Positions 7,230 through 16,320 of a DNA stretch of 64,000 nucleotides are shown here, piece by piece. This stretch comes from Thermobifida fusca NBRC 14071 = JCM 3263 (lineage in GTDB: Bacteria; Actinomycetota; Actinomycetes; Streptosporangiales; Streptosporangiaceae). The translations under genes and the position numbers were made by a program. The notes beneath the pieces are model-generated. The model was not told where the DNA came from and made no database searches. It was given only the letters and a program-made list of their open reading frames with translations. The stretch covers positions 1 to 64,000 of the forward strand of contig NZ_BCWB01000039.1 of the NCBI RefSeq assembly GCF_001592045.1, read 5' to 3'. Every line of letters starts with the position of its first letter. The stretch's first letter is position 1.

Positions 7230-9365
7230 TCACCGGAGGGGAAGGAACGGGCTGGGATCGCCGTGCCAGCTCACATACAGCGCCTCACGCGCCCGAGTGC
7301 AGGCCACGTACAGCAGACTGCGCTGCGCGGCCAGATCGGAGCGGTGCTGGTTTTCATCCAGGTCCGGACTGGTGACGTGGTCCATCAACGGCAGCGCGGT
7401 CGCGGTCACCCCGGTCACCGCGACCGCGCGGAACTCCAGACCTTTCACCCCGTGCATGGTGGTGACCCGGACCGCGTCCGCGGAGTCGTCCACGGTGTGC
7501 TGCTGCGGGTTGAACCGTGCGGCGGGGATGCCGTGGCGGCGCAGCGCGCTCACCACCTCCGTGACCCCGCGGCGGGTGCGTGCCGTCACACAGATATCCC
7601 CGGGAGCGATCCCCTTGGCCAGCCACGAACGGACCTGGCGGGCGAGCGCCACCAGTTCAGCGGCGGCATCCGGCGCCCCGTAGAGCACAGGCGGGGCACC
7701 CTGCAGCAGCGACCGGGTCACCCCGGCCGGCTCCGCGGCATCCATGCCCAGCCCGGCATCCTCCCCCTGCATGATCTGCTCAGCCCAGGTCAGGATCTCA
7801 GTGGTGGTGCGGTAGTTCATCCGCAACGGGTACGAGCGGCCCACCACGTTGATCCCCAACTGGCGGAAAGACACGGTGTTGTCGTAGATGCGCTGTCGGT
7901 TGTCCCCGGCGATGAACATGTCGTTGGGGCCGGGCGCGACCGCGGCCCGCAACGTCCGCCACTGCGCTGGGTGCAGGTCCTGGCCCTCGTCGACGACAAC
8001 GTTGGTGTACGGCTTCTCCGTGCGTGCGTTGAGGATCCGGGTCGCCTCCGCGTGCAGTTCCAGGGCCGACAGCTGCTTGGTCCGCCGCATCAACGCACGT
8101 GCTGTCGCGATGGCGTGCCACACTTCCCGCCGCTCGTCCACGGTCAGCGGCCGGGACCGGCCGCGCCGGGCATCCGGGTCCAGGTAGCCGTCGACGGTGG
8201 TGATGTCCTGGGCCATCACGACATGCCGGTACTCCTGGAACACGAAATCAGCCGACCAGGGCAGGGAGTGCTTGCTGACCACGTTGGCGAACAGGCCGCG
8301 CGTATCCGACTCCGGGCGCAGGCTGACTTCGGGCCACTCTTCGCGGACGATATCCAGCGCGAGCTTGTCCGCGGTGATGACGTCCACGTCGGCGCGCAGC
8401 TCCTCGTCGAGGAGCAGGGCCAGATCCCGCCGCACCGCTTCCACCAGGGCGTTGGTGAAGCTGGTCAGGAGGATCCGGCCGCCCAGCGGCAGGTGTTCCG
8501 CCAGGTATTTGACGCGGTGCAAGGCCACCACCGTCTTCCCGGTGCCAGGGCCGCCGTGGACCAGGACCGGGCCGTTGAACACCGGCCGGTAGGCCAGGGT
8601 GCGCTGGGTGGGGTGGAGGAAGACCCGCCACGCGTCGAATTCGCGGCCCAGCACCTCTTCAATGTCGGCATCGTCGTCGACCAGCATCACCCGGTGCCGG
8701 GTGTTGCGGATAGCGGTGTCGTAGTCGTCCGAGGCAACGGAGCCGCCCGAGAGCGCACGGCGCGGCTGCACCACTTCGCGCATCACCTGGTCGACGGGCA
8801 TGCCGTCCAGCAGGTGGAGCAGCACCTCGTACTGGTCCTGCGGGATCGCCGGGCTCCAGTCGACGAGTTCCTCACGCGAGGTGAGGGTGCGGCAGAACGC
8901 GATGGTTTCGGAGTCCACGCCGAGCTGGCGCAGGGCCTCGTCACTGATGTCGGAGAACAGGGCGGGCCGCGTCGGCGCCGGGGGAGTAGCCGGAGCTGCG
9001 GTGTGCTGGGCGAGCGCGGTGGCGTTGCGCCGCTCCAGCGTGCCCATCACCCTGTTGACGTCGTGGCGCTGGTCGGCCGCCCACTGCTCGGCGTTCTCCC
9101 GGGGCAGCAGGTGGACCAGCAGGAAGGTCTCTCCGGATTCGGGAGCGAGGAGGACCCCGGTCCACGAGTCGCTGATCCGGAAGGTGCGGATACGGGGATC
9201 CTGTCCTTCCGGAAGTTCCCGGATCCGCAGATCCGGGTGGGACAACAGCGCGGGCAGAGGCAGTTCCCGGAACTTGCGGGTGATCGCGGCCAGCCGTTCT
9301 CGGGTGGGGCGGTCTAAGCGGTCGTACTGTGGAAGGCACGTCGCGTCGATGGCGAGCCGCGGCAT
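7230..9365 (-). CDS. UvrD/Rep-like superfamily I helicase with N-terminal RelE-like domain (paralogue)
   Basis: This protein of 711 residues is a paralogue of the 2438-4228 product, with the same N-terminal RelE/ParE-like domain (1-~95) and about 110 extra residues before the motor. Walker A is GGPGTGKT (271-278) and motif II is a canonical DEGQDLHPAQW (from 459). A UvrD-type C-terminal core with HGVKGLEF lies near the end. GGAGGGAGG precedes the ATG. Such stand-alone helicases are usually placed in DNA repair or RNA-polymerase/ribosome-linked processes; the RelE-like part suggests contact with RNA or ribosomes, but that is inference. All motor motifs are intact, unlike in its paralogue. Confidence 0.85.
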   Translation of the reverse strand: MPRLAIDATCLPQYDRLDRPTRERLAAITRKFRELPLPALLSHPDLRIRELPEGQDPRIRTFRISDSWTGVLLAPESGETFLLVHLLPRENAEQWAADQRHDVNRVMGTLERRNATALAQHTAAPATPPAPTRPALFSDISDEALRQLGVDSETIAFCRTLTSREELVDWSPAIPQDQYEVLLHLLDGMPVDQVMREVVQPRRALSGGSVASDDYDTAIRNTRHRVMLVDDDADIEEVLGREFDAWRVFLHPTQRTLAYRPVFNGPVLVHGGPGTGKTVVALHRVKYLAEHLPLGGRILLTSFTNALVEAVRRDLALLLDEELRADVDVITADKLALDIVREEWPEVSLRPESDTRGLFANVVSKHSLPWSADFVFQEYRHVVMAQDITTVDGYLDPDARRGRSRPLTVDERREVWHAIATARALMRRTKQLSALELHAEATRILNARTEKPYTNVVVDEGQDLHPAQWRTLRAAVAPGPNDMFIAGDNRQRIYDNTVSFRQLGINVVGRSYPLRMNYRTTTEILTWAEQIMQGEDAGLGMDAAEPAGVTRSLLQGAPPVLYGAPDAAAELVALARQVRSWLAKGIAPGDICVTARTRRGVTEVVSALRRHGIPAARFNPQQHTVDDSADAVRVTTMHGVKGLEFRAVAVTGVTATALPLMDHVTSPDLDENQHRSDLAAQRSLLYVACTRAREALYVSWHGDPSPFLPLR

Positions 9366-9629
9366 GAGCCTCCCTCCTTACACCCGTGTGCGTCAGTGCG
9401 GTGGGGACACCACGGTGATCGTTCCCACCCGAGTACTTTTCTGATCATTAGCAGCAGAGAGTGACAGAAACTGGCAATCGTCTCGGTGAGGACGAAGGGA
9501 ACTCGGGGCGCTGCAGGGCGGGGACGGGGCACACCGCCAGAGGAGCGGAACATCGGGGCTTTTCTGCGCATCACACCGGTCGTGACTACGGTGGAACAGC
9601 AACGCACGACCGACAACGGAGGAATCGCG

Positions 9630-10298
9630 GTGCGACGCGGCTGGGTGGTGGCGGGGGCCATGCTGCTCCTGTGCGCAGCACTAGCCGCACCGATCGGGTG
9701 GCTGCACCTGACCACCGCGGCTGACCGCTACACCCTCGGGGAGGCCCCGGAGCGTCCAGTGGCCTTGGTGCTGGGAGCTGGGGTGACCCCGGAAGGGGAG
9801 CCCACCCGGCTGTTGGAGCGCCGGCTGGAGACAGCCGCGGAACTCTACCGCTCAGGCCGGGTCGAAGCTCTGCTGGTGAGCGGGGACAACAGCCAGGAGC
9901 ACTACAACGAGACCGAGGTGATGTACGACTACCTGGTCGCTGCCGGAGTGCCCGCGGTGAAGATCGCGCGCGACTACGCCGGGTTCAGCACCTGGGAGTC
10001 GTGTGTGCGGGCGCGCGCAGTGTTCGGCGTGGAGTCGGTCACTGTCGTCACACAGACCTTCCATCTGCCTCGTGCGGTGGCGCTGTGCCGGGCAGCAGGG
10101 CTCGAAGTGGTCGGTGTCGGCGATCCAGCGTGGGAGGATCGTGCCCCGGCCATGCTGTACGGGTACGCGCGGGAGGTTCCTGCTTCCGTCAAAGCGCTGT
10201 TCGACATGGCGGTGCAGCCGGAGCCAACGTTCCTCGGGCCCCAGGAGACCGCGGTGGAGGAGGCGCTGGCCGCAGAACGGTCCGACGAGGCGGGATAG
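9630..10298 (+). CDS. ElyC/SanA/YdcF family membrane-anchored protein (DUF218)
   Basis: The 222-residue protein has one N-terminal transmembrane helix (about 5-25) and then a DUF218 domain. The family hallmarks are visible: ALVLGAG after the helix, LLVSGDN in the middle, and VTQTFHLPRA in the second half. SanA/ElyC proteins affect envelope integrity and peptidoglycan or vancomycin tolerance, with the domain outside the membrane. GGAGG at 9618-9622, seven bases before the GTG at 9630, fixes the start; upstream in-frame codons are an untranslated leader. The adjacent, convergent murQ locus fits a cell-envelope neighbourhood. Confidence 0.8.
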   Translation: MRRGWVVAGAMLLLCAALAAPIGWLHLTTAADRYTLGEAPERPVALVLGAGVTPEGEPTRLLERRLETAAELYRSGRVEALLVSGDNSQEHYNETEVMYDYLVAAGVPAVKIARDYAGFSTWESCVRARAVFGVESVTVVTQTFHLPRAVALCRAAGLEVVGVGDPAWEDRAPAMLYGYAREVPASVKALFDMAVQPEPTFLGPQETAVEEALAAERSDEAG

Positions 10299-10339
10299 TC
10301 CAGCCACGCCTGGGCCGGCACCACTGCCGTCGCTCCGGG

Positions 10340-11254
10340 CTAGGTGCGGGCGAGCTCCCGGAGCGCGGCGCGCACTGAGCCGTGCGCGGCGTGCAGGGCG
10401 TGGGCCGCAGTGGGAACGTCCACGCCGGTGAGCAGGCAGACCAGGGCGATCCGCGTGTCTCCGTCGGCGCGGTGGAGCGCTTCAGCGCAGTCCTCTTCGG
10501 ACAGGCCGGTGGCCTCGGTGAGGATGGTGACCATCCGTCCCCGCAGTTTGGCGTTGGTGGCTACCACTCCGACCATCAGGTTGGAATAGGTGTAGCCGAG
10601 GCGGACCATGACCGCGGTGGAGAAAGCGTTGAGGATGAGCTTCTGCGCGGTTCCCGCTTTCATCCGGGTGGAGCCGGCGATGACTTCGGCGCCGGTCGCT
10701 ACGCCGATGTGCACGTCCACGTCAGCGGCGAGCGCGGAGTGGGGGTCCGCGGTGACCAGGACGGTGCGGGCCCCTGCTTCGCGGGCACGGTCCAGAGCCC
10801 CGGCCACGTAGGGGGTGCGGCCGCTCGCTGTCAGGCCTATGGCGAGGTCAGCAGAGGTCACCGTGGCGGCGTCGGCGCGCCCGCTGGAGAAGTCGTCTTC
10901 GATGCCTTCGCAGGCGTGGATCAGCGCGGAGGGGCCGCCAGCATGGTGGGCGACCACCCGGTCCCGGGCGATGCCGAAGGTGGGGGGAAGTTCGGCAGCG
11001 TCCATGGTGGCAAGGCGGCCCGAGGTGCCGGCCCCGAAGTAGTGGATCCGTCCGCCGTGGCGGAGCACTGACACCCCGAGGTCGACAGCCTTGGCGAGTT
11101 CGGGGAGAACCTCCGCTACGGCACGGGGCACGGTCGCATCCTCGGCATTGATCAACCGCAGGATGTCCGCGGTCGGCAGCAGGTCGATGTCTTTGGTGCT
11201 GCTGTTGCGCGCCTCTGTGGGGGCGCGCACGATCTCTACCGGTGCGGTGTGCAT
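10340..11254 (-). CDS. murQ: N-acetylmuramic acid 6-phosphate etherase
   Basis: MurQ splits MurNAc-6-phosphate into GlcNAc-6-phosphate and D-lactate in peptidoglycan recycling. The protein is 304 residues, the usual length. The SIS-domain phosphosugar loop GAGTSGR (74-80) is followed by the family signature with the putative catalytic Glu88 (AAELPPTFG), and GSTRMKAGTAQK lies near residue 200. AAGGAG precedes the ATG. It lies 97 bases downstream of the RpiR-type regulator on the same strand, so the two probably form one operon, and across a divergent promoter from a sugar kinase that could act in the same pathway. Confidence 0.95.
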   Translation of the reverse strand: MHTAPVEIVRAPTEARNSSTKDIDLLPTADILRLINAEDATVPRAVAEVLPELAKAVDLGVSVLRHGGRIHYFGAGTSGRLATMDAAELPPTFGIARDRVVAHHAGGPSALIHACEGIEDDFSSGRADAATVTSADLAIGLTASGRTPYVAGALDRAREAGARTVLVTADPHSALAADVDVHIGVATGAEVIAGSTRMKAGTAQKLILNAFSTAVMVRLGYTYSNLMVGVVATNAKLRGRMVTILTEATGLSEEDCAEALHRADGDTRIALVCLLTGVDVPTAAHALHAAHGSVRAALRELART

Positions 11255-11351
11255 GTCAATCTCCTTCGCCAGTGGCGACCGTGCTTCGGTCGCCGCCTAC
11301 CGCTGTCTCATGTCCGTGCTGGTGGGGCCCTCCGCGGTGGAGTACGCGCGC

Positions 11352-12299
11352 TTAGGACCGGCGCCGCTCCTCTCTGGAGATGCGGAGGCCACGCACCGCC
11401 TCGTAGGTGGCTTCCAGCGCTTCCCGGGTGTCGGCGTAGCGCAGTTGGGCAAGGCCGACGAACACGCAGTCGATCACCGTCAACTGGGCGAGACGGCTGG
11501 CAGTCGCTCCGGAGCGGAACGTGGTCTCGCGGGCTGCGGTGGTGAGGATGTGGTCGCTGACCTCGCTGATGGGTGAGCGCGGGAAGTTCGTGATGGCGAT
11601 GGTGGAGGCGCCTTTGCGGCGGGCTTCTGCGAGTGCCCCGACGGTGTCGCTGGTGGAGCCGCTGTGGGAGATGCCGACGGCCACATCCCCGGGGCGCAGC
11701 ACCGCGGCACTGGTCAGCATGGCGTGGGCGTCGGTCCAGGCGTGGGAGATCATGCCGATCCGGTGCAGCTTCTGCTGGAAGTCAGAAGCGACGAAGGCGC
11801 TGGCGCCGACACCGTAGATGTCGATACGGCGGGCTCCGTCGAGGAGCTCGATAACGCGCTGCAGGGTTTCTATGTCGAGTTGGGAGCCGGTGTCTTCTAC
11901 GGCGCGCGCATCAGCGTAGGCGATTTTCTGGACCACGGTGACGAGCGTGTCGTCCGGGTTGATGTCGCCGGTGAGCTCTTGGACGCTGCCGCGCGCCCCC
12001 CGGGCCTGGCCTGCCTCGGATGCCAGGCGGAGCCGCAGTTCCCGGTAGCCGGCGAAGTCGATGGTGCGGCAGAACCGGATGACGGTGGCTTCCGAGGTGT
12101 CGCAGTCCCGAGCGAGCTGGGTGATGGAAGAGTTGGCCACCCCTTCGGGATCGTCGATGATCCGCTGGGCAACGCGTTGTTCGGCGGGCGCCAGGGAGGG
12201 CAACAACGAGCGGATCTTCAGCACCGTGCTGGGTGTGGCGCCGCCCTCCTTGGGCGGGAGAACACCGTCGTTGTCGCTTCTCTTCGCCATCTGATTCAT
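11352..12299 (-). CDS. MurR/RpiR family regulator with SIS domain
   Basis: This is a 315-residue transcription factor. The N-terminal third is an RpiR-type helix-turn-helix (SITQLARDCDTSEATVIRFC near 45-65), and the rest is a SIS domain (about 130-265; GVGASAFVA and GISHSGSTSDT bind the phosphosugar). By position it should sense MurNAc-6-P or GlcNAc-6-P and control murQ and the divergent kinase. The start is uncertain: the ATG at 12299 has only a weak purine stretch, the ATG at 12290 is possible, and the frame is open upstream. Palindromic GAAAG/CTTTC repeats directly before the start suggest autoregulation. Confidence 0.88.
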   Translation of the reverse strand: MNQMAKRSDNDGVLPPKEGGATPSTVLKIRSLLPSLAPAEQRVAQRIIDDPEGVANSSITQLARDCDTSEATVIRFCRTIDFAGYRELRLRLASEAGQARGARGSVQELTGDINPDDTLVTVVQKIAYADARAVEDTGSQLDIETLQRVIELLDGARRIDIYGVGASAFVASDFQQKLHRIGMISHAWTDAHAMLTSAAVLRPGDVAVGISHSGSTSDTVGALAEARRKGASTIAITNFPRSPISEVSDHILTTAARETTFRSGATASRLAQLTVIDCVFVGLAQLRYADTREALEATYEAVRGLRISREERRRS

Positions 12300-12633
12300 G
12301 TTGGAAAGTTTCTTTCTTTCGAAAGCTCCCGTCAACGGGCGGAAGGGAGCAAAGGCCAATTTTGGTTGCTACATAAGTGTGATCCGGAGTTCGCCCCGGT
12401 GGTATCCCAGGCGACGGACCATCGGAGTCGCCTCTACCCGAGGTCGTCCGTCTCAGTGCGAAGAAATCGGGTGGCAGTGACCGGGAGAAAGAAGCGTACG
12501 TCCCCGCGGCGGGCGCTGTGACAGATCCCTCGTTGCTGCTCCAAGAAGTGACCACATTCGACCGGCACTGAAAGTGTGTGGTGTATCACTGAGCGTCGCT
12601 GGAGGTGGGGCGGGTGTCTATAAGGTGCGGAAC
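12300..12633. promoter_or_regulatory. Divergent promoter region between the murR-type regulator and the sugar kinase
   Basis: This 334-base region must hold both promoters of the recycling locus. The clearest element is the repeat cluster at 12304-12325. A GTG-rich stretch and AAGGTG (12622-12627) before the kinase start are visible. I see no coding sequence or structured RNA. Confidence 0.5.
12304..12325. promoter_or_regulatory. Overlapping GAAAG/CTTTC inverted repeats, candidate MurR/RpiR operator
   Basis: GAAAG (12304-12308), TTT, CTTTC (12312-12316) make one palindrome, and CTTTC (12316-12320) next to GAAAG (12321-12325) makes another, sharing one base. They lie 5-26 bases upstream of the regulator's start. 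RpiR-family operators often have GAAA...TTTC symmetry, so autorepression is a reasonable inference. Confidence 0.5.
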
Positions 12634-13608
12634 ATGAACGAAGAAGTCGTCCTCGGGGTGGACGCGGGTGGCACCCACACTCGCTGCCTCCTGGTCGGCC
12701 TCGACGGCACCATCCGCGGCCGCGGCCGTGCCGGAGGGGCCAATCAGCGCTCCAGCGCGGACCCCGCGGTGTCCTTCATCAACGCGGTGTCCGCGTCACT
12801 CCGCGAGGCCGGGCCGGTCAGCGTGGCAGCAGCGGTATTCGGGGTAGCCGGTGCCGGGGCAGCGGGCCTGGCCACCACGGAGCAGACCGTGCTGCGGGCC
12901 TGGCGGACGCTCGGACTCCCCGGACGCCCCGAGGTCGGCGACGACATCGTCGTGGCGTTCGCCGCCGGTACCGCGGAGCCCAGCGGCGCAGTCCTCATCG
13001 CCGGGACTGGAGCGGTCGCCGCCACCATCCGGGACGGCCGGATCGAACGCCGCTGCGACGGATACGGCTGGCTGCTGGGCGATGAAGGATCAGCCGTGTG
13101 GCTGGGCATCGCCGGCCTGCGCGCGGCACTCGCCGCCTTGGACGGGCGCGGCCGCGCCACGGTCCTCACTGAGCGCCTGGCCGCCGCGCTCCACGTCCCC
13201 GCCGGGAGCCGGCAGGCGCTCATCGGAGCCGCCTACTCCATGCTCCCTGCAGAACTCGGCTCGTTAGCCCCCCGAGTGTGCGCCGCGGCTGAAGAAGGAG
13301 ACGCCGCTGCCGTGGAGATCGTCTCCACCGCGGCTTCCCGGCTGCTGGAAAGCCTGGCCGCGGTCCTCGCCCCGCCGGTGCAGACCCCGGTAGTGCTGGC
13401 CGGTTCAGTGCTGCGCGAAGGCCCCGTGGCCGAACGGGTGCGCACCGCGCTCCGCGAACGCTACGGGGTGCGGCCGGTGACTGCGGCCCCGGGCGAGTAC
13501 GGTGCCGCGGCGCTGGCCCTGCGGCGGACCGGACGTTCCGCCCAGCTCCACGCCCAGTTGCTTGCCCAGGCGCGCTATGCCCCGTCCCCTCCTGCTGGGG
13601 GACGGTGA
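12634..13608 (+). CDS. N-acetylglucosamine/MurNAc-type sugar kinase (BadF/BadG/BcrA/BcrD ATPase family)
   Basis: The 324-residue protein opens with the ASKHA phosphate-binding motif GVDAGGTHTR, has a second phosphate loop IAGTGAVAA near residue 120, and an adenosine motif VVLAGSVLREG near 255. These match the BadF/BcrA group that includes eukaryotic-type GlcNAc kinase and bacterial MurK-like kinases. Its divergent pairing with murQ and an RpiR regulator suggests phosphorylation of GlcNAc and/or MurNAc from recycled cell wall. The ATG at 12634 follows AAGGTG. No sugar transporter gene is nearby. Confidence 0.85.
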   Translation: MNEEVVLGVDAGGTHTRCLLVGLDGTIRGRGRAGGANQRSSADPAVSFINAVSASLREAGPVSVAAAVFGVAGAGAAGLATTEQTVLRAWRTLGLPGRPEVGDDIVVAFAAGTAEPSGAVLIAGTGAVAATIRDGRIERRCDGYGWLLGDEGSAVWLGIAGLRAALAALDGRGRATVLTERLAAALHVPAGSRQALIGAAYSMLPAELGSLAPRVCAAAEEGDAAAVEIVSTAASRLLESLAAVLAPPVQTPVVLAGSVLREGPVAERVRTALRERYGVRPVTAAPGEYGAAALALRRTGRSAQLHAQLLAQARYAPSPPAGGR

Positions 13609-13704
13609 CTGGTGCTCCCGGAGCGGTCTTCCTACGGAAACCCCGCGAGAAAAAACCCGTCGGAGGGGGATGCGCACCCCCGGGAAATCGCTAGGGTCAG
13701 ATGC

Positions 13705-13890
13705 ATGTCGTACAACAACGAGGAGCAGCTCGACCCGGCTGGTTCGACCCAGAAGTTCCAGCGTTTCGTCGCCGAGAACAGAGAGGAGGAGACCGAACCC
13801 CGACGGCCGATCCTGCCGTACGTCTTCGTCGGTCTCAGCGTCATTCTGGCAATCGGCATCATCCTCACCGTGGTTTTGACATGGTCATGA
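13705..13890 (+). CDS. Small single-pass membrane protein
   Basis: This 61-residue protein has a hydrophilic, Glu-rich N-terminus (1-~35) and one C-terminal transmembrane helix (about 36-60). I do not recognise a family; short tail-anchored-like proteins of this kind are common in actinomycetes. The start is placed at the ATG at 13705, where a regular hydrophilic sequence begins. A strong hairpin follows at 13898-13935. The gene stands between the kinase and tRNA-Lys with no obvious partner. Confidence 0.6.
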   Translation: MSYNNEEQLDPAGSTQKFQRFVAENREEETEPRRPILPYVFVGLSVILAIGIILTVVLTWS

Positions 13891-13897
13891 CCACATG

Positions 13898-13935
13898 TCG
13901 CCCGGCGTCCGCCGTCCCTGGTGGACGCCGGGCGA
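13898..13935 (+). terminator. Terminator-like hairpin after the small membrane protein gene
   Basis: TCGCCCGGCGTCC (13898-13910) and GGACGCCGGGCGA (13923-13935) form a perfect 13-bp stem with a 12-base loop, eight bases after the stop codon. There is no T-run. It insulates the downstream tRNA gene. Confidence 0.7.
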
Positions 13936-14020
13936 CGAACGGGACGAATCCGTTCGCGGCGATCCGCAGGGCCTGCTAAAGTTACCGACGTCGGAACGCA
14001 CAAACCGGCGCATCCGGCAC

Positions 14021-14096
<76 letters not shown>

Positions 14097-14433
14097 CGAA
14101 ACCCCGGTATCGCGAGCACCGCGGTACCGGGGTGCTGGCTTTTCTGCGCGGTATGCACCCTGCACCGGATCTCCCAGGACCCCCAGGGCAGGCGCCCCTG
14201 CTGCTCGTGCTTCTCGTTGTGCGGGCAACCAATGCCGACAACGCTCGCCCTTGCTATGGCCCGCTCCCTGTCCGCTGGGCTGCTCACGGCCCGGCACGGT
14301 CGCGATTCCGTATCGATCCGCGGGCACAGCCCTCCCGGGAAGCCCGAGGCCGGGCCATGCGCGCACACCCGCATCCTCTATCGTCCTGTCATCAGATGTG
14401 TGTTCTAGACAACATTTCCCCCGGGAGCTCTGC
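14097..14433 (+). other. Intergenic region between tRNA-Lys copy 1 and the MFS gene
   Basis: This region of 337 bases holds the tRNA terminator at 14101-14144, then GC-rich sequence with no recognisable gene. The last ~40 bases contain the MFS promoter/leader; GGGAG lies eight to twelve bases before the ATG. Confidence 0.5.
14101..14144 (+). terminator. Rho-independent-like terminator after tRNA-Lys copy 1
   Basis: ACCCCGGTA (14101-14109) pairs with TACCGGGGT (14125-14133) and is followed by GCTGGCTTTTC, a short T-run. Copy 2 of the tRNA is followed by a related GAAACCCCGGT sequence, so the duplication may have included this part. Confidence 0.75.
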
Positions 14434-15885
14434 ATGGCGCGATCGTCCAGGACTACCCCCGCTTCCCCGTGGCGGATCACCGCGCCGCTCGTGGTGTCCT
14501 CCTTCGCCTACGCCACCGCACAGAACACCATCGTTCCGGTGATCCCGCAGGTGCAGGAAGCCACGGGCAGCAGCGCCAGCCAGGTGGCCTGGATGATCAC
14601 CGGGTTCTTCGTCTCCTCGGCCGGACTCACCGTGCTGACGGGACGCCTTGGCGACCTCTTCGGCCGCAAACGGGTGCTCTGCGCGATCCTCGCTATCTTC
14701 GGCGGCGGGGCCGCGATCGCGGCACTCGGTAACTCGCTCGCCCCCATCATCGCGGGCAGAGTCGTCATGGGCGTGGGCGGCGGCGTGTTCCCGCTCGCCT
14801 ATGCGATCCTCAGCGCACACCTGCCCCGGGATCGTGCCGCGTTCGGCATGGGACTCATCAGCTCCATGTTCGGGGTGGGTGGCGCGCTCGGCCTGCCGCT
14901 AGGCGGGCTCGTCGCGGGACACTTCGGCCACAAAGGCCTGTTCTGGGCTACTGCCGCGGTCGCCCTGCTCGCCCTGGCTACCGTGGCGGGCGCCATCCCC
15001 TCAGACCGCGGAGAACGGACCGGTACCGTCGACTGGCTGGGAGCGATCCTGCTCACCCTTGCGCTGGGCGGGCCGCTCACCGCTGTCAGCCGGGCCGAAG
15101 AATGGGGCTGGGCTGCGCCGTGGACCCTGGGCCTGCTCGCCCTGGGCGCCGTGGCGTTCGCGGTGTTCCTCGTCGTGGAACGCAAGGTCTCCCACCCGCT
15201 TGTGGACCTCGACGTGATGCGCCGCCGCAACGTCTGGGCAGCCAACCTGGTCACCCTGCTGGCGACCACTGGCCACGGAGTCATGTTCTTCCTCGTCCCG
15301 CAGATCGTGCAGTTGCCGAAGAGCAGCGGAGTGGGACTGGGGGTGGACGTGGACCACTCCGGGCTCTTCCTGCTCCCCGGCGCGGTGCTGCTCATCTTCG
15401 CGGGGCCGCTCACCGGGCGGCTGGTCGCCCGGTTCGGCACGCGGCTGCCGCTGGCTCTCGGGGTGGCGCTTGGGTGCGCTGGGCTGGTCATCCTGGCCGC
15501 AGGGAGCAGCCAGCCCGTGGCGCTGCTCACCGGCGGAGCGGTCCTCGGCTTGGCGGGCGGCGTCACCTACGCGACGCTTCCCATGCTCATCGCCGACTCC
15601 GTGCCCCTCACCGACCTGGGGAGCGCCAACGGAGTCAACACCATCGTGCGCCACGTGTCCATGGCGGTCTCCGCCCAACTGGCGGCGGCCCTCGTGGTCT
15701 CCAGCATCCCCGCAAGCTCCCCGTACCCGCAGTGGTGGGCGTTCACAGCCAACTACGGCGCGGCCGCGGTCCTGGCTGCCCTGGCCCTCATCCCCATCGG
15801 TCTACTGCGTCCGCGGCAGACCGCCGCGCCCGATCCGGTGGGGGAGCATGATGCGGCGGCACCGACCACTCCTCAGATCAGGTAG
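14434..15885 (+). CDS. MFS transporter, DHA2 (EmrB/QacA-like) drug exporter
   Basis: The 483-residue membrane protein has about 14 predicted helices. Motif A of the major facilitator family, GRLGDLFGRKR, lies after helix 2, and helix 5 has a motif-C-like GGALGLPLGG, typical of drug:proton antiporters; length and helix count fit the DHA2 family. The ATG at 14434 follows GGGAG. The substrate is unknown and no TetR or MarR regulator adjoins. The gene is isolated between two identical tRNA-Lys genes, as discussed in the findings. Confidence 0.88.
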   Translation: MARSSRTTPASPWRITAPLVVSSFAYATAQNTIVPVIPQVQEATGSSASQVAWMITGFFVSSAGLTVLTGRLGDLFGRKRVLCAILAIFGGGAAIAALGNSLAPIIAGRVVMGVGGGVFPLAYAILSAHLPRDRAAFGMGLISSMFGVGGALGLPLGGLVAGHFGHKGLFWATAAVALLALATVAGAIPSDRGERTGTVDWLGAILLTLALGGPLTAVSRAEEWGWAAPWTLGLLALGAVAFAVFLVVERKVSHPLVDLDVMRRRNVWAANLVTLLATTGHGVMFFLVPQIVQLPKSSGVGLGVDVDHSGLFLLPGAVLLIFAGPLTGRLVARFGTRLPLALGVALGCAGLVILAAGSSQPVALLTGGAVLGLAGGVTYATLPMLIADSVPLTDLGSANGVNTIVRHVSMAVSAQLAAALVVSSIPASSPYPQWWAFTANYGAAAVLAALALIPIGLLRPRQTAAPDPVGEHDAAAPTTPQIR

Positions 15886-15916
15886 AGTTTTCTCAGAGCC
15901 CAGGAAACCTGGGCGG

Positions 15917-15992
<76 letters not shown>

Positions 15993-16320
15993 TGGAAACC
16001 CCGGTGGGACACGCCTTCAGTGGTGGTCCGCCGGGGTTGTGCTTTGTCGGTGAAACACTGTCGTCTCCCGTAGACCACTCGCATACGGGTATGCCAGCCG
16101 CACCGGGCGCCTCCTGGCCACGATGGCCTGCGAGGCATGCCGGCGCTGACCTGGCTGGGCAGAATCCGCAGCGCTCCGTCGCCCTCCGCCTACCCAGTGC
16201 ACAATTCGTGAAATAAGTAGCAAACCGCCACCACTGGTGCGAATATAGAGCGGTATTTGTCGCATCTATCAGTGATCCTCATCACGAAGGCCGCGGGGAG
16301 TGGCACAGAGAGGGGCCGCG
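15993..16320 (+). other. Intergenic region after tRNA-Lys copy 2
   Basis: This 328-base stretch holds the tRNA terminator (15997-16038) and the leader of the DUF2157 gene. A somewhat AT-rich patch around 16196-16265 is the likely promoter. No coding frame is convincing. Confidence 0.45.
15997..16038 (+). terminator. Terminator-like hairpin after tRNA-Lys copy 2
   Basis: AACCCCGG (15997-16004) pairs with CCGGGGTT (16031-16038), with a 26-base interior. GTGCTTTG follows, a poor T-run. The left arm resembles that of the copy 1 terminator. Confidence 0.6.

Noticed and set aside
7206-9317. Long rightward frame opposite the second helicase
   Set aside because: It is an antisense shadow; the helicase with all motor motifs is on the other strand.
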